From an uncultured Photobacterium sp. (GTDB taxonomy: Bacteria > Pseudomonadota > Gammaproteobacteria > Enterobacterales > Vibrionaceae): a DNA stretch of 64,000 bases. Below are positions 1 to 10,440 of this stretch, in pieces. The stretch is from NCBI GenBank assembly GCA_947039005.1, contig CAMQXY010000002.1:1-64000 (forward strand), written 5' to 3'. A model generated the notes under the pieces. It saw nothing but the letters and a program-made list of their open reading frames with translations. It was not told the origin of the DNA and searched no databases. Position numbers and translations under genes: made by a program. Numbering within the stretch: position 1 is the first letter of the stretch; every line of letters begins with the position of its first letter.

Positions 1-919
1 TTGGCACTTCAAAGAACATGTTTTCTTCACGACCTGACAATTCTTCAACATCAGAGGCATTAGTGAGTTGCTTAATACGTGCAATTATTTGATTCACTAA
101 CGCTTCTGGAGCAGAAGCACCTGCGGTTACACCCACTACTGCTCTACCTTCCAGCCATTGCGGATCAATATCTTCAGCGCTGTCAGTTAGATAACTAGGA
201 GTTCCTAATTTAACCGCCAGCTCACTCAATCGATTAGAGTTTGATGAGTTTTTAGAACCAACCACAATCATCACATCAACCGTTGTTGCCATTTCACGCA
301 CCGCATCTTGACGATTTTGGGTTGCATAACAAATATCATCTTTACGTGGCCCTTGAATCTCAGGGAACACATGACGTAAACGATCGATGACATCCGCAGT
401 TTCATCCACTGATAACGTGGTTTGGCTAACAAAATGTAAGTTTGATGGATCTTTTACTACTAACGCATCAACATCTTCTGGTTTCTCAACCAAATACATA
501 CCGCCATCATGGTTAGCATATTGCCCCATGGTGCCTTCCACTTCTGGATGACCCGCATGACCAATTAATACCACTTCCATTGCTTTACGACTCGCACGAG
601 CAACTTCCATATGAACTTTTGTCACTAATGGACAGGTGGCATCAAATACCGTTAACTGGCGTGCTTTAGCTTCATTTCTGACGGCTTGCGATACACCATG
701 AGCCGAAAAGATAACGATATTATCGTCAGGCACTTCACTTAATTCTTCGACAAAAATAGCACCGCGCTGTTTAAGGCCTTCAACAACAAAGCGGTTATGT
801 ACCACTTCATGACGCACATAAATAGGAGGCTGATACATTTCTAATGCGCGCTCAACAATGCTAATCGCACGATCAACACCAGCACAAAAACCACGTGGAT
901 TTGCGAGTAATATTTTCAT
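1..919 (-). CDS. ispH: 4-hydroxy-3-methylbut-2-enyl diphosphate reductase (3' end cut by window)
   Basis: Last enzyme of the MEP isoprenoid pathway; a [4Fe-4S] protein that reduces HMBPP to IPP and DMAPP in the cytoplasm. Translating the minus strand from the ATG at 919-917 gives the family N-terminus ([18 protein letters not shown]). Cluster cysteines are visible at residue 12, at residue 96 ([10 protein letters not shown]) and in [11 protein letters not shown] near residue 197. About 306 codons lie in the window, so only the last several residues of a roughly 315-residue protein are missing. It starts 13 bp after the fkpB stop, so the two are probably cotranscribed, as in other gammaproteobacteria. 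No frame disruption was seen. Confidence 0.95.
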   Translation of the reverse strand, partial: MKILLANPRGFCAGVDRAISIVERALEMYQPPIYVRHEVVHNRFVVEGLKQRGAIFVEELSEVPDDNIVIFSAHGVSQAVRNEAKARQLTVFDATCPLVTKVHMEVARASRKAMEVVLIGHAGHPEVEGTMGQYANHDGGMYLVEKPEDVDALVVKDPSNLHFVSQTTLSVDETADVIDRLRHVFPEIQGPRKDDICYATQNRQDAVREMATTVDVMIVVGSKNSSNSNRLSELAVKLGTPSYLTDSAEDIDPQWLEGRAVVGVTAGASAPEALVNQIIARIKQLTNASDVEELSGREENMFFEVP

Positions 920-932
920 CAATTAATGGCTC

Positions 933-1367
933 TTAACGTTCAATGGAGACAACTTCAACCTCAAAGGTGACGGTCTTACCTGCTAATGGGTGATTAAAAT
1001 CAACGGTCACTGAATCACCCACGACTTGTGTAATTATACCGGGAATATCATGTCCATCAGGCCCAGTAAAAGCAATAATACGCCCAACTTCTGCGGGTGT
1101 ATCAGCACTAAACTTACTCCGTTCGACATAATGAATATTATTAGGGTTTGAAGGACCAAAGGCATCTTCAGGGGCTAAATCGAACTGTTTCTTTTGTCCC
1201 GCCGCTAAACCTAATAAACATTTTTCAAAGTTAGCAGTTAGGCTGCCATCACCCATTCGAAATATCACAGGCTTAGCATTAGCAAACGTCGATTCAGCCA
1301 CAGACCCATCAGCTAATTTAATCGCAAAATGCATTAGCACTTCACTGTTATCCTTGATCACCGACAT
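933..1367 (-). CDS. fkpB: FKBP-type peptidyl-prolyl isomerase FkpB (SlpA)
   Basis: Small cytoplasmic prolyl cis-trans isomerase and chaperone of the FKBP/SlyD-like group. The 144-residue protein has the FkpB pattern: an N-terminal half FKBP strand set (VLMHFAIKLADGSVAEST), an inserted IF domain around residues 70-115 (LAPEDAFGPSNPNN), and the closing FKBP motif VDFNHPLAGKTVTFEVEV. Length matches the family (about 145-150). The ATG is preceded by GAGGGAATAATAT, a good ribosome-binding site. It lies between the first lspA and ispH, the usual lspA-fkpB-ispH order. Confidence 0.93.
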   Translation of the reverse strand: MSVIKDNSEVLMHFAIKLADGSVAESTFANAKPVIFRMGDGSLTANFEKCLLGLAAGQKKQFDLAPEDAFGPSNPNNIHYVERSKFSADTPAEVGRIIAFTGPDGHDIPGIITQVVGDSVTVDFNHPLAGKTVTFEVEVVSIER

Positions 1368-1474
1368 ATATTATTCCCTCTTATTGATTACCACTATTTA
1401 ACAACAAAGAGCCACGGGTATCAACGTATGAACACTAGGGTTTTATTTGAATTTGATCATTACCACTCGGTATT

Positions 1475-1987
1475 TTATGCTGCGGTTAGCTTTTTCCTAC
1501 TACTTAATAGATATAATATTACTCCACAGAAAATCGCAACATCGGCTAGATTAAAAATAGCGAAGTGATGCGTTTTATAATAAAAATCTAAAAAATCAAT
1601 CACAAATCCATAGTGAATACGATCAAAAAGATTACCTAGCGCGCCACCAATGATCAACGCACAACCAATATTATGTGCCGTTTTAGTGATGGATGTCTGT
1701 CGCATTTGGTAGCTTAAAAAACCACAAGCAACGATAGCAATGAGCGCAAACAACCAGCGTTGCCAACCACCTTCAGTACTTAAAAAGCTAAAAGCTGCGC
1801 CAGTATTATGGACATAATACAAATTCATAAATGGCAACACTGCAATCGGCGTTGATCCATTAGCCGCCATTGTGCCCATCACTAACATTTTACTCAGATA
1901 ATCGACCATAAAAATAATCATCGCTACCCACAGCCAGCGCAAACCTGAACGTTGATCAAATTTAGGGGTTCGTTCTATTGTTGCCAT
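1475..1987 (-). CDS. lspA: Signal peptidase II (prolipoprotein signal peptidase), copy 1
   Basis: Aspartic protease of the inner membrane that removes the signal peptide from diacylglyceryl-prolipoproteins. The 170-residue protein has four hydrophobic segments and the family blocks [20 protein letters not shown] and FNLADVAI; the two catalytic aspartates are about D122 and D149. I chose the ATG at 1987. A TTG six codons upstream (2005) is also in frame, but the AGGA and GAG motifs just ahead favour the ATG. A second, closely similar lspA lies immediately upstream (2157-2681), separated by a terminator, so this copy probably has its own promoter and heads a unit with fkpB and ispH. Both active-site aspartates are intact, so it is not an obvious pseudogene. 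Confidence 0.93.
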   Translation of the reverse strand: MATIERTPKFDQRSGLRWLWVAMIIFMVDYLSKMLVMGTMAANGSTPIAVLPFMNLYYVHNTGAAFSFLSTEGGWQRWLFALIAIVACGFLSYQMRQTSITKTAHNIGCALIIGGALGNLFDRIHYGFVIDFLDFYYKTHHFAIFNLADVAIFCGVILYLLSSRKKLTAA

Positions 1988-2100
1988 TCGCTCATTATTC
2001 CTCAATCATGCACACCATTCACAACAACCCAGTATAAGCGACATTTTGACGACTTTGGTCTTGTCATGGTCAAACATGAATAACACTCAATCATAACCAA

Positions 2101-2135
2101 AAAAAAACGCCACCTGTAAACACAGGCAGCGTTTT
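2101..2135 (-). terminator. Intrinsic terminator of the ribF-ileS-lspA(copy 2) unit
   Basis: On the minus strand, a hairpin with arms AACGC-GCCTG and CAGGTGGCGTT and loop TGTTTA is followed by a run of T. It lies 22 bp past the stop of lspA copy 2 and before lspA copy 1. It therefore appears to split what is usually one ileS-lspA-fkpB-ispH operon into two transcription units. Confidence 0.8.
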
Positions 2136-2156
2136 ATTTTAATAACAGATTAATAC

Positions 2157-2681
2157 TTAATGCGCTTTAACTGCTTTATCAGCTCTAAAACCATCAAGAA
2201 TCAACAATGCAGCACCTAAACAAATGGCTGAATCGGCAATATTAAATGCAGGCCAATGATAATTACCGTAGTAAAAATCAAGAAAATCGACCACAAAGCC
2301 GTGGTATAGGCGATCAAATAAATTACCTAATGCACCACCAATAATCAGCGCATACGCAATGTTCACCATTTTATTGGTTACAGGGGTACGACGCATCCAT
2401 ACTGTCAATAAGCCACAAACACCAAACGCAATCGCTGCAAACAACCATCGTTGCCACCCTCCCGCACTACTTAAAAAACTAAATGCAGCACCGGTATTGT
2501 GCACATAGAGTAAATTAAAGAACGGGGTGATCTCAATCCGGTTTGGCCAGCCATAGCCCATCGTGTCCATCACCAATAGCTTAGAGCCATTGTCGATAAT
2601 AAATACCAGAATCGCTAGCCATAACCAACGAATACCAGATTGTTTAAGCGTCAACGCTTGCTGAGGTGCTGAATTAGTCAT
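2157..2681 (-). CDS. lspA: Signal peptidase II, copy 2 (ileS-linked)
   Basis: Second lipoprotein signal peptidase, 174 residues. It carries the same blocks as copy 1 ([33 protein letters not shown]) with catalytic aspartates at about D123 and D150. Its C-terminal end ([14 protein letters not shown]) is closer to the Escherichia coli protein than copy 1 is, so this is probably the ancestral copy. The start codon overlaps the last base of the ileS stop (TAATG), giving translational coupling in a ribF-ileS-lspA operon. By eye more than half of the aligned residues are identical between the copies, with the N-terminus and the loop after the first membrane helix most divergent. Confidence 0.95.
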   Translation of the reverse strand: MTNSAPQQALTLKQSGIRWLWLAILVFIIDNGSKLLVMDTMGYGWPNRIEITPFFNLLYVHNTGAAFSFLSSAGGWQRWLFAAIAFGVCGLLTVWMRRTPVTNKMVNIAYALIIGGALGNLFDRLYHGFVVDFLDFYYGNYHWPAFNIADSAICLGAALLILDGFRADKAVKAH

Positions 2682-5521
2682 TAGGCAAATTTACGCTCTT
2701 CGCCGTCGCCATCGATGTTAGTTACACAACGACCACACACTTCTTCGTGTCCAGCAATAGTGCCTACATCAGCAACATGGTGCCAACAACGCTCACATTT
2801 CGCAGCTTCTGAAGCGTTTACAGTCACAAATAATCCTTCGATATCTGTTTCCTGTGCGCCTTCAGGCTTGCTATCAGCAACAACAACGTGTGCTTTTGAT
2901 GTTAGCAATACAAAACGTAATTCGTCTTCTAGCTTATTCAGTTTAGCGGCAAGTTCTGCATTCGCAGCTAGTGTGATCTCAGCTTGTAGTGAGCCACCAA
3001 TAACTTTTTCGCTACGTGCTGTTTCAAGTAACTTGTTCACAGCACCACGAACTTGTTGGATTTCAGCCCAGAAGTCGTTATTCAGCGCTTCGTCTTCAGC
3101 AAGACCAAATAAACCATCGAACCACTCACCCGTAAACACGAATTGATCACGCTTACCTGGCATTTCGTTCCAGATTTCATCAGCAGTGAATGACATGATT
3201 GGTGCCATCCAACGAACAAGTGCTTCTACGATGTAGTAAAGCGCCGTTTGACAGCTACGTTGTGCATGACCACCACGTTTTGCTGTGTACTGACGGTCTT
3301 TAATAACGTCTAAGTAGAATGAACCCATTTCAACTGAACAGAACTGCATTAAACGCTGGGTTACTGTGTGTAAGTTGTAGTCTTCGTATGCTTTAACGAT
3401 CTCTTCTTGAGCCGCCATTGCACGACCTACAGCCCAACGATCTAGCGCCACCATTTCTTCAACAGGCACACAATCAGTTTCAGGATTGAAGCCATTTAAG
3501 TTAGCTAGGAAGAAACGCGCAGTGTTACGAATACGACGGTAAGCATCCGCTGAACGCTTAAGAATTTCGTCAGAAACCGCAACTTCACCGGTGTAATCGG
3601 TTGATGCAACCCATAGACGTAGAATATCTGCGCCAAGCTTGTTGGTTACATCTTTTGGTGCAACCACGTTACCCACTGATTTCGACATTTTACGGCCTTG
3701 ACCGTCAACCACGAAGCCGTGTGTTAACACTTGCTTATACGGGGCTTTGTCTTTCATCGCTACCGATGAAATCAATGATGATTGGAACCAACCACGGTGT
3801 TGATCTGAACCTTCAAGGTAAAGATCTGCTGAATGGCCATTAAACTCAGGACGGCTATCAACTACTGAGAAGTGGGTTACACCAGAGTCAAACCATACAT
3901 CTAATGTATCCAGTACTTTCTCGTAATTAGCTGCATCTTCTGCGCTCATTACGTCAGTCAGTTCTAGATCCCACCACGCTTGAATACCCTTTTGTTCAAC
4001 CAATTGAGCTACTTTTTCAATTAGCTCTAATGTTTGTGGGTGAAGCTCTTGGGTTTCTTTATGGATAAACAGTGCAATTGGCACACCCCAAGTACGTTGA
4101 CGAGAGATACACCATTCAGGACGGCCTTCAACCATACCTTCAATGCGGCTTTGGCCCCATTCTGGCATCCATTGTACGTTCTTGATTTCTTCTAATGCTT
4201 TAGCACGCAGACCGGCTTTATCCATAGAGATAAACCACTGTGGCGTTGCACGGAAGATGATAGGTGTCTTGTGACGCCAGCAATGTGGGTAGCTGTGAGT
4301 AATTTTAGAGAAATGTAACAATGAACCATGTTCACGTAATACATCTACAACTACTTCGTTAGCTTTAAATACGTGTTGACCAGCAAAAAGCTCAGTATCA
4401 GGTAAGTAAACACCGTTGCTACCAACAGGGTTAGCAATTTCAAGGTTGTATTTTTGACCTACCACGAAGTCTTCTTGACCGTGGCCTGGTGCAGTATGTA
4501 CACAACCCGTACCTGATTCAGTGGTTACGTGATCGGCAAGTACTACTGGCACATCAAAGCTGTAGAATGGGTGATTAAAGCGCATTAGCTCTAATTCTTC
4601 ACCTTTACAGAAACCAAGAATTTCTGATTCTTCAAAGCCAACACGTGCCATTACTTCTTTCACAAGCTCTGCCGCTACGATTAAACGTTGTGGTTGAGAA
4701 TGTGCGTCAGTGACAGGTGTTTGTACCAATGCGTATTCAAGATCAGCACTCACAGCGACTGCGCGGTTAGCTGGCATTGTCCACGGTGTGGTTGTCCAGA
4801 TAACAATCGACACATCGCCTTCGCCTTGATCAGCAACACAGCCAAACTTCGCTAATACTGCTGCTTCATCTACCGCTTTAAATTTAACATCGATAGATAG
4901 TGATACTTTATCTTGGTATTCCACTTCAGCTTCAGCCAATGCAGAACCACAATCAGTACACCAGTGAACAGGTTTAAAACCTTTCAGTAGGTGATCTTTG
5001 TCGGCAATTTTACCTAGCGCACGAATGATGTTCGCTTCAGTGCCAAAATCCATTGTACGGTATGGCTTGTCCCACTCACCTAGTACACCTAGACGCATGA
5101 AACTTTCTTTTTGACCTTCAACTTGGCCAGCTGCGTATGCGCGACATTTTTCGCGGAATTCAGCAGCGGTTAATTTCTGACCCGGCTTACCAAATTTCTT
5201 TTCTACCATTAATTCAATCGGTAGACCGTGACAGTCCCAACCAGGGATGTACGGTGAATCAAAGCCAGAAAGCGTCTTTGATTTAATAATAATATCTTTA
5301 AGAATCTTGTTTAACGCGTGACCGATGTGAATATCACCGTTAGCGTAAGGAGGGCCATCGTGTAATACGAAAGATTTTTTACCTTTCTTAGCTTTACGAA
5401 TTTCACCGTAAAGATCTTCATCATACCAACGCTTAAGCATTGCTGGCTCACGTTGAGCTAGGTTGCCTCGCATCGGAAACCCTGTTTCAGGCAGGTTCAG
5501 GGTATCTTTATAGTCACTCAT
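2681..5521 (-). CDS. ileS: Isoleucyl-tRNA synthetase
   Basis: Class I aminoacyl-tRNA synthetase that charges tRNA-Ile and edits misactivated valine. The 946-residue protein has the HIGH motif at residues 65-68 ([10 protein letters not shown]), the KMSKS motif at about residue 610 ([10 protein letters not shown]), the CP1 editing insertion ([27 protein letters not shown]), and a C-terminal zinc-binding region with CERCWHH and CGRC pairs. Length fits the bacterial type (about 940). It lies 5 bp after ribF and overlaps lspA copy 2 by one base. The arrangement is conserved in gammaproteobacteria. Confidence 0.98.
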   Translation of the reverse strand: MSDYKDTLNLPETGFPMRGNLAQREPAMLKRWYDEDLYGEIRKAKKGKKSFVLHDGPPYANGDIHIGHALNKILKDIIIKSKTLSGFDSPYIPGWDCHGLPIELMVEKKFGKPGQKLTAAEFREKCRAYAAGQVEGQKESFMRLGVLGEWDKPYRTMDFGTEANIIRALGKIADKDHLLKGFKPVHWCTDCGSALAEAEVEYQDKVSLSIDVKFKAVDEAAVLAKFGCVADQGEGDVSIVIWTTTPWTMPANRAVAVSADLEYALVQTPVTDAHSQPQRLIVAAELVKEVMARVGFEESEILGFCKGEELELMRFNHPFYSFDVPVVLADHVTTESGTGCVHTAPGHGQEDFVVGQKYNLEIANPVGSNGVYLPDTELFAGQHVFKANEVVVDVLREHGSLLHFSKITHSYPHCWRHKTPIIFRATPQWFISMDKAGLRAKALEEIKNVQWMPEWGQSRIEGMVEGRPEWCISRQRTWGVPIALFIHKETQELHPQTLELIEKVAQLVEQKGIQAWWDLELTDVMSAEDAANYEKVLDTLDVWFDSGVTHFSVVDSRPEFNGHSADLYLEGSDQHRGWFQSSLISSVAMKDKAPYKQVLTHGFVVDGQGRKMSKSVGNVVAPKDVTNKLGADILRLWVASTDYTGEVAVSDEILKRSADAYRRIRNTARFFLANLNGFNPETDCVPVEEMVALDRWAVGRAMAAQEEIVKAYEDYNLHTVTQRLMQFCSVEMGSFYLDVIKDRQYTAKRGGHAQRSCQTALYYIVEALVRWMAPIMSFTADEIWNEMPGKRDQFVFTGEWFDGLFGLAEDEALNNDFWAEIQQVRGAVNKLLETARSEKVIGGSLQAEITLAANAELAAKLNKLEDELRFVLLTSKAHVVVADSKPEGAQETDIEGLFVTVNASEAAKCERCWHHVADVGTIAGHEEVCGRCVTNIDGDGEERKFA

Positions 5522-5526
5522 GGATT

Positions 5527-6489
5527 CTAGATTCCGTTACTTGGGCGAAGTTGGACATTATTACGCTCAGACAGCCACACCCGTGCTGATTGAGCATCTC
5601 GTTCGATTTGACATTTAAGCGCATCGAATGATTCAAATTTTTTTTCGTCACGCAACTTATGGCGTAACACGACTTCAAGCTGTCGACCATAAAGATCTGC
5701 TTGATAATCAAAGAGGTGTACTTCAAGTTGTTGTCGTACACCTTGTACCGTAGGTCGGTGACCAACGTTAGCAACACCCGCAATAGGGGCAGCTGTAATG
5801 CCTAAGACTTCCACTGCATACACGCCAGCAACAGGTGCAACACGTCGCTTTAAAGCAATATTTGCGGTTGGAAAGCCGATAGTACGACCTAATTTTCTTC
5901 CGTGTGATACGCGACCACGAAGACTGTACGGTCGACCAAGCATTTTTTCTACTTGGTCTAATTCATCATTAGCTAAGGCCTGACGAATTGCAGTACTGCT
6001 TACTCGCTGCTCAGAAACACAAAAACTTGCCGTACTGATTACTTCAAATCCATATTTCTTGCCAGCAGCCACCAGCATCGCAAAATCACCACGTCGCCCT
6101 TGACCAAAACGAAAGTCATCACCAATAACCAGAAATTTAACACCCAATTGCTTTACCAACAAGCATTCGACGAAATATTCAGCAGTCATAGCAGCAAAAT
6201 GATGATTAAAATTAACACACAATAATCGATCAATACCGACTTTTTTTAATTCGACATATTTCTCACGAAAACGGGTCAACCGTGCAGGGGCTTTATCTCC
6301 CGCAAATAGTTCTTGTGGTTGCGGCTCAAACGTCATCACCGTGGCTGCTAACCCCATCGAATGTGCTTTCGCAATCACTTGCTTGAGCAACGTTTGATGA
6401 CCAAGATGTACACCGTCAAAATTACCTATCGTCAGCACGCAACCATGATGGTGGGGCTGAATATTAGGTATACCTCGAATTAATTCCAT
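5527..6489 (-). CDS. ribF: Bifunctional riboflavin kinase / FAD synthetase
   Basis: Converts riboflavin to FMN and then FAD. The N-terminal nucleotidyltransferase domain shows [13 protein letters not shown] and [13 protein letters not shown]; the C-terminal flavokinase domain shows [15 protein letters not shown] and [10 protein letters not shown] placed the start at the ATG at 6489 because MELIRGI is the usual N-terminus of this family; an in-frame ATG nine codons upstream (6516) cannot be excluded. About 320 residues, a normal length. First gene of the ribF-ileS-lspA unit, 185 bp downstream of murJ. Confidence 0.95.
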   Translation of the reverse strand: MELIRGIPNIQPHHHGCVLTIGNFDGVHLGHQTLLKQVIAKAHSMGLAATVMTFEPQPQELFAGDKAPARLTRFREKYVELKKVGIDRLLCVNFNHHFAAMTAEYFVECLLVKQLGVKFLVIGDDFRFGQGRRGDFAMLVAAGKKYGFEVISTASFCVSEQRVSSTAIRQALANDELDQVEKMLGRPYSLRGRVSHGRKLGRTIGFPTANIALKRRVAPVAGVYAVEVLGITAAPIAGVANVGHRPTVQGVRQQLEVHLFDYQADLYGRQLEVVLRHKLRDEKKFESFDALKCQIERDAQSARVWLSERNNVQLRPSNGI

Positions 6490-6674
6490 AGCTGATTTAA
6501 CGATATCAGTTCTCATAAGGCTATTCGCTCATCCTACAATCAGGTTACTTGTTTATATGATGACCAATAACAGCCAAAAAATTAATAACCGCGGTAACTA
6601 ATCCACCACCATTACCGCTAAAAATATCTTTTAACCGTAAAACTGGTGAATTATATACTATTTGATAGTTTCAA

Positions 6675-8237
6675 TCAGCTCTCAGCACGCAGATGACGCG
6701 GGCGAACGCCTAAAATAATGGCACACAGTAGATAAAGACTACTGCCGCCTAAAATCAACCCAACGAGCCACAGTATCCGTTCCAGTAAATGAAATGCTAA
6801 CCACTGCTCAGTGGTGGGGCTGAACCATAATAACCCACTCACCATCACCACACCGGCAATAGCCAAACGCAATACAAACAATAATGTCTGACGGCTGACT
6901 CGGTAAATATTACCTTTATGCAAACCTCGGTAGAGCAATGCCGCATTAAGAAAAGCCGATAGCACACTCGCAATCGATAATCCGACATAGCCATAAAAAG
7001 GGGCAAATATACCGTTAAACACCATATTGCTGACCATGGCAATGATACCAATTTTCACAGGTGTTTTAGTATCTTGACGAGCGTAATAACCCGGTGCAAA
7101 GACTTTAATCAACATGTAGTTCAGCAAACCTGCAGATACCACCCACAATGACATCGCCGTTTGATTAACATCATGCAGATCAAATTCACCGCGCATGAAC
7201 ATCACCATTAACATTGGTTTGGCTAAAATGATCATACCTAGCATCGCAGGGATACCTAAGATCAGCACCATTCGCACCCCCCAATCCATGGTATGTGAAA
7301 ATTGCTCAGGTGATTTATCAACATGTTTACGTGATAGCGCTGGTAAAATCACGGTCGCAATCGCGATACCAAATAATCCCAATGGGAATTCTAATAAGCG
7401 ATCTGAATAATATAACCAACTGATCGAACCGGTCATCAAGAAACTGGCAATCAATGTATCGAGCAATAAGTTGATTTGCGTAACCGATACACCAAATAGG
7501 GCTGGTAGCATCAGTTTACGTATCTTCGTCACCCCAGGGTCATTCCAGCCCCATTGTGGGCGTACTAAATAGCCCTCACGATACAAAAATGGTAATTGAA
7601 AACCAAATTGTACCAAACCACCGATAAATACCCCGAGCGCTAAACCGATTTCAGGCTTGGCTAAGTGCGGTGCAATAAACACGGCACAACCAATAATCGC
7701 AATATTAAGAAACACCGGTGTAAACGATGAAATCGCAAACTTACCCAATGTATTTAAAATTGCGCCCGATAACGCCACAAAAGTAACAAACCACAAATAG
7801 GGAAAAGTAATTTTCAATAACAAACTGGCTAATTCAAATTTTTCAGCGCCAGGCGAAATGTTATGCATCCAATCCCAAAACCAGCCGAAACCAAACAATG
7901 CGGTGACAACACCTGAGCCTAACACCCCAAGTAATGTCACAATGGTGACAATACCGCCTAACGTACCCGCAGCGCGTGCAATCAATAATCGGGTCCGATC
8001 TACATCGCCAGCAGCATGGTACTCCGTTAATACCGGTACAAAGGCTTGTGAAAAAGCCCCTTCGGCAAAAAGGCGACGTAAAAAGTTAGGAATTTTGTTG
8101 GCAAAGAAAAAAACATCGGCCGCAGCCCCTGCTCCCATGAGGTTAGCCACCACCACATCTCGGACTAAACCGAGCACGCGAGACACCAAAGTCATGGCGC
8201 TAACTATCATTCCAGAGCGTAAAAGACGCTTACTCAC
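6675..8237 (-). CDS. murJ: Lipid II flippase MurJ (MviN)
   Basis: Inner-membrane flippase that moves the peptidoglycan precursor lipid II to the periplasmic face. The 520-residue protein begins with the family signature SGMIVSAMTLVSRVLGLVRD and contains about 14 hydrophobic segments, with conserved blocks NKIPNFLRRLFAEGAFSQAFVPV and GLFGIAIATVILPALS. It is divergent from rpsT and upstream of ribF, the usual order. The 185-bp gap to ribF holds no strong terminator that I can see, so partial readthrough into ribF is likely. Confidence 0.97.
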   Translation of the reverse strand: MSKRLLRSGMIVSAMTLVSRVLGLVRDVVVANLMGAGAAADVFFFANKIPNFLRRLFAEGAFSQAFVPVLTEYHAAGDVDRTRLLIARAAGTLGGIVTIVTLLGVLGSGVVTALFGFGWFWDWMHNISPGAEKFELASLLLKITFPYLWFVTFVALSGAILNTLGKFAISSFTPVFLNIAIIGCAVFIAPHLAKPEIGLALGVFIGGLVQFGFQLPFLYREGYLVRPQWGWNDPGVTKIRKLMLPALFGVSVTQINLLLDTLIASFLMTGSISWLYYSDRLLEFPLGLFGIAIATVILPALSRKHVDKSPEQFSHTMDWGVRMVLILGIPAMLGMIILAKPMLMVMFMRGEFDLHDVNQTAMSLWVVSAGLLNYMLIKVFAPGYYARQDTKTPVKIGIIAMVSNMVFNGIFAPFYGYVGLSIASVLSAFLNAALLYRGLHKGNIYRVSRQTLLFVLRLAIAGVVMVSGLLWFSPTTEQWLAFHLLERILWLVGLILGGSSLYLLCAIILGVRPRHLRAES

Positions 8238-8267
8238 AAAAAAACCTCATAAAAGATGTTCAGAAAG

Positions 8268-8297
8268 GTGACTTCTGAATCGAAATACTGGTAAAAT
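8268..8297 (+). promoter_or_regulatory. Possible upstream rpsT promoter (P1)
   Basis: GTGACT at 8268-8273 and TAAAAT at 8292-8297 are separated by 18 bp. This would be an upstream rpsT promoter, as the E. coli gene has two. The assignment is weak and rests on sequence match alone. Confidence 0.35.
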
Positions 8298-8369
8298 CTG
8301 TCGCCATATTAACCGTGTTAATCCGCAAGTGCCAACTAGATTGGTATGGCGGTTATTTGCACGAATCAT

Positions 8370-8398
8370 TTGACAATGATTAAGATTAAGGGCATAGT
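8370..8398 (+). promoter_or_regulatory. Likely proximal rpsT promoter (P2)
   Basis: A perfect -35 hexamer TTGACA at 8370-8375 is followed after 17 bp by CATAGT at 8393-8398, which matches 4 of 6 -10 positions. It lies about 45 bp upstream of the rpsT start, consistent with a strong ribosomal-protein promoter and a short leader. Confidence 0.6.
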
Positions 8399-8444
8399 CC
8401 TCGGCCTTAAATTGTCACCATACCAAGATTTGGGAGTTACACCC

Positions 8445-8705
8445 TTGGCAAATATCAAATCTGCTAAGAAACGTGCACTAACTTCAGAAAAACGTCGTCA
8501 GCATAACGCTAGCCGTCGTTCTATGATGCGCACTTTCTTCAAGAAAGTAATTATCGCTATTGAAGCTGGTAATAAAGAAGCTGCAACACTAGCTTTCGCT
8601 GAAATGCAACCTGTTATGGATCGCATGGCTACTAAAGGCCTGATCCATAAGAACAAAGCTGCACGTCACAAAGCTCGTCTAACAGCGAAAATCAAAGCTC
8701 TTTAA
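8445..8705 (+). CDS. rpsT: 30S ribosomal protein S20 (UUG start)
   Basis: Small-subunit ribosomal protein that binds 16S rRNA early in assembly. The 86-residue basic protein begins (M)[20 protein letters not shown], the S20 signature, and ends [11 protein letters not shown]; the length equals that of E. coli S20. The start codon is TTG at 8445 with the ribosome-binding site GGGAG eight bases upstream. Reading further upstream gives a longer frame, but that extension is not S20-like and covers the promoter. E. coli rpsT also uses UUG, a feature linked to autogenous control, so the same control is likely here (inference). Confidence 0.97.
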   Translation: MANIKSAKKRALTSEKRRQHNASRRSMMRTFFKKVIIAIEAGNKEAATLAFAEMQPVMDRMATKGLIHKNKAARHKARLTAKIKAL

Positions 8706-8730
8706 TTTTAATTAATGAGTCTAGATTAAA

Positions 8731-8758
8731 AAAAACCGACCTTAGGGTCGGTTTTTTT
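8731..8758 (+). terminator. rpsT terminator
   Basis: Perfect 7-bp stem ACCGACC / GGTCGGT with a 4-base loop and a run of seven T, 25 bp after the rpsT stop. Confidence 0.92.
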
Positions 8759-8854
8759 ATGTCTCTTCATTAGCCATCGTCTATAAAACTAGCATTTAAA
8801 TTGTAAATATTGCTAACTTTATAGTTGAATTTATTTCACATCTTCGAGCATAAA

Positions 8855-9496
8855 ATGAAAAAAACGCTATTACGCGGCTTGTTCAACGTTCTGCCGCTAG
8901 TATTAAGTATTTGGTTATTCTGGTCACTTTTTGAGTCATTAGATGAAGTAGGCAGTTTTTTATTTGGCCTTGTTCATATTACTGAACTCTTCAAAGGTGC
9001 TGGTTTTTTACTCATTTTGATCTTATTGTTCATTGCAGGGCTACTTTTTTCTGTCAGCCCTATCGCATGGCTATATGATTTTGTTATCCGCCAATTGATG
9101 CGATTCCCGTTTTTTAAAACGGTTTATAGCAGTATTAATGACATTGCTTCACTAATGAGCAGTGACAATAAAAATAAAAGTCAGCAAACGGTGCTAGTGC
9201 ACCAAGCCAATAATACCTATGTCGTCGGCTTTATTATGTCTAACGACACTCCAGAACCGCTGTCTAACGCATTACCTGAAGGTGATTGGGTTCCGGTACT
9301 GTTTCCGCTAAGTTATCAAATAGCGGGGATTACAACACTAGTGAAACGCGAAGATTTAACCGTGGTTGATTGGTCGTTTGAAGATGCAATGCGCTATAAC
9401 TTAACCGCAGGTATTTCAATCTCCGCTAAAGATAAAGATAAAGAAGACAAAGAAAAACAAACAACAGACCACGCAGCAATACATACTCAAGAATAA
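8855..9496 (+). CDS. DUF502 family inner-membrane protein
   Basis: Membrane protein of unknown function. I start it at the ATG at 8855 (MKKTLLRGLFNVLPLVLSIW); a TTG ten codons earlier is less likely. The 213-residue protein has two hydrophobic segments (about residues 8-30 and 52-75), the DUF502 core LRGLFNVLPLVLSIW and PFFKTVYSSINDIASLMSS, a soluble domain with VGFIMSND and WVPVLFPLSYQIAGITTLV, and a charged tail rich in K, D and E. It lies between rpsT and nhaR behind the rpsT terminator, so it is probably transcribed separately. I know of no assigned biochemical role. Confidence 0.8.
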   Translation: MKKTLLRGLFNVLPLVLSIWLFWSLFESLDEVGSFLFGLVHITELFKGAGFLLILILLFIAGLLFSVSPIAWLYDFVIRQLMRFPFFKTVYSSINDIASLMSSDNKNKSQQTVLVHQANNTYVVGFIMSNDTPEPLSNALPEGDWVPVLFPLSYQIAGITTLVKREDLTVVDWSFEDAMRYNLTAGISISAKDKDKEDKEKQTTDHAAIHTQE

Positions 9497-9509
9497 GAAT
9501 AACAACAAC

Positions 9510-9542
9510 GATTAACGCCTTAAAAAAGCTAAGGCGTTAATC
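9510..9542. terminator. Perfect 13-bp hairpin between convergent DUF502 gene and nhaR
   Basis: GATTAACGCCTTA and its exact reverse complement flank a 7-base loop, ending at the nhaR stop region. Neither side has a long T run, but the position between convergent genes suggests a bidirectional terminator. Confidence 0.7.
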
Positions 9543-9544
9543 AA

Positions 9545-10429
9545 TCAAAACAATTTACTGAAATCAGCGGCACAAATACGTTTTACTGCCGGGTGCATGA
9601 TCATTCGCTCAGCAAAAATAACAAAATACTCATCACAAATATCCGTCACTCGCTTCACTTCATGGACACGACTGGTGCTTATCAGTTCATCTGCATAAAT
9701 GGACGGTGCGATAAACATCGATTTATGATAGAAAGAAAATGCCTTCATCAATGCCGCATCATCAAACTCACCTAAAATATTAGGCGTAATACCTTGTTGA
9801 TCAAACCACTGATGCAGTTTGCGTCCCATTGCAGAACGTCGACTGGGTACTAACAGCTTATAATCTTCAATACAGGCAGGAAAATCAGCATCTGATAAAT
9901 CATCGGTACAAAAAAAACTCATCGCTGACTCGCCCAATTTCTTACTGTATAAGCCTGGATTCTGTGTCGAACTGACTGGACAATCAGACAAAATCATATC
10001 TAATTTATGTTGTGATAACTGCTCTAACAACATTTCATGAGTCGATTCAAAACAACTTAATTGGATCCGTTGATCATCAGGAATACCTTCTAACAGCACC
10101 TGACTCACTAATCGTTTTGATAAAGCATCAGCAACCCCAACTTCAAATAATTGGTTATCACGTTGGGTATAATTAATACGATCAAGCATTTGATAGCTTA
10201 AATCAAACATCTTATCAGCATATTTAAATACTAATTGACCGAGTTCAGTTGGTTCAATATTACGTCCAACACGTTTGGTTAACTTGCCTTTCAAACGATC
10301 TTCTAATGACCGAATTTGACCGGTCACCGTTTGGGGGGTGAGAAATAATGCATCAGCCGCTTTCGTTACTGACCCTTGCTTGCAGACCATCCAAAAATAA
10401 TAAAGATGGTTATAGTTTAAGTGAGACAT
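9545..10429 (-). CDS. nhaR: LysR-type transcriptional activator NhaR
   Basis: Na+-responsive LysR-family activator of nhaA in E. coli. The 294-residue protein begins [21 protein letters not shown], nearly the same as E. coli NhaR, with the winged helix-turn-helix at residues 5-65 ([24 protein letters not shown]) and a periplasmic-binding-like effector domain after it. I start at the ATG at 10429; a GTG two codons upstream is the alternative. It sits downstream of nhaA and the small secreted-protein gene on the same strand, beyond a terminator, so it probably has its own promoter in 10430-10546. Confidence 0.92.
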   Translation of the reverse strand: MSHLNYNHLYYFWMVCKQGSVTKAADALFLTPQTVTGQIRSLEDRLKGKLTKRVGRNIEPTELGQLVFKYADKMFDLSYQMLDRINYTQRDNQLFEVGVADALSKRLVSQVLLEGIPDDQRIQLSCFESTHEMLLEQLSQHKLDMILSDCPVSSTQNPGLYSKKLGESAMSFFCTDDLSDADFPACIEDYKLLVPSRRSAMGRKLHQWFDQQGITPNILGEFDDAALMKAFSFYHKSMFIAPSIYADELISTSRVHEVKRVTDICDEYFVIFAERMIMHPAVKRICAADFSKLF

Positions 10430-10440
10430 TGCCACGATTT

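Noticed and set aside
2715..3146. 143-codon open frame on the plus strand inside ileS
   Set aside because: It is antisense to a highly conserved ileS region, its product is low-complexity and resembles no family, and no ribosome-binding site fits.
5514..5783. 89-codon minus-strand frame overlapping the end of ribF
   Set aside because: Out of frame with ribF, which is clearly conserved there; a shadow frame.
7858..8271. 137-codon plus-strand frame opposite murJ
   Set aside because: Antisense to the conserved MurJ N-terminus; composition is that of a reverse-complement shadow.
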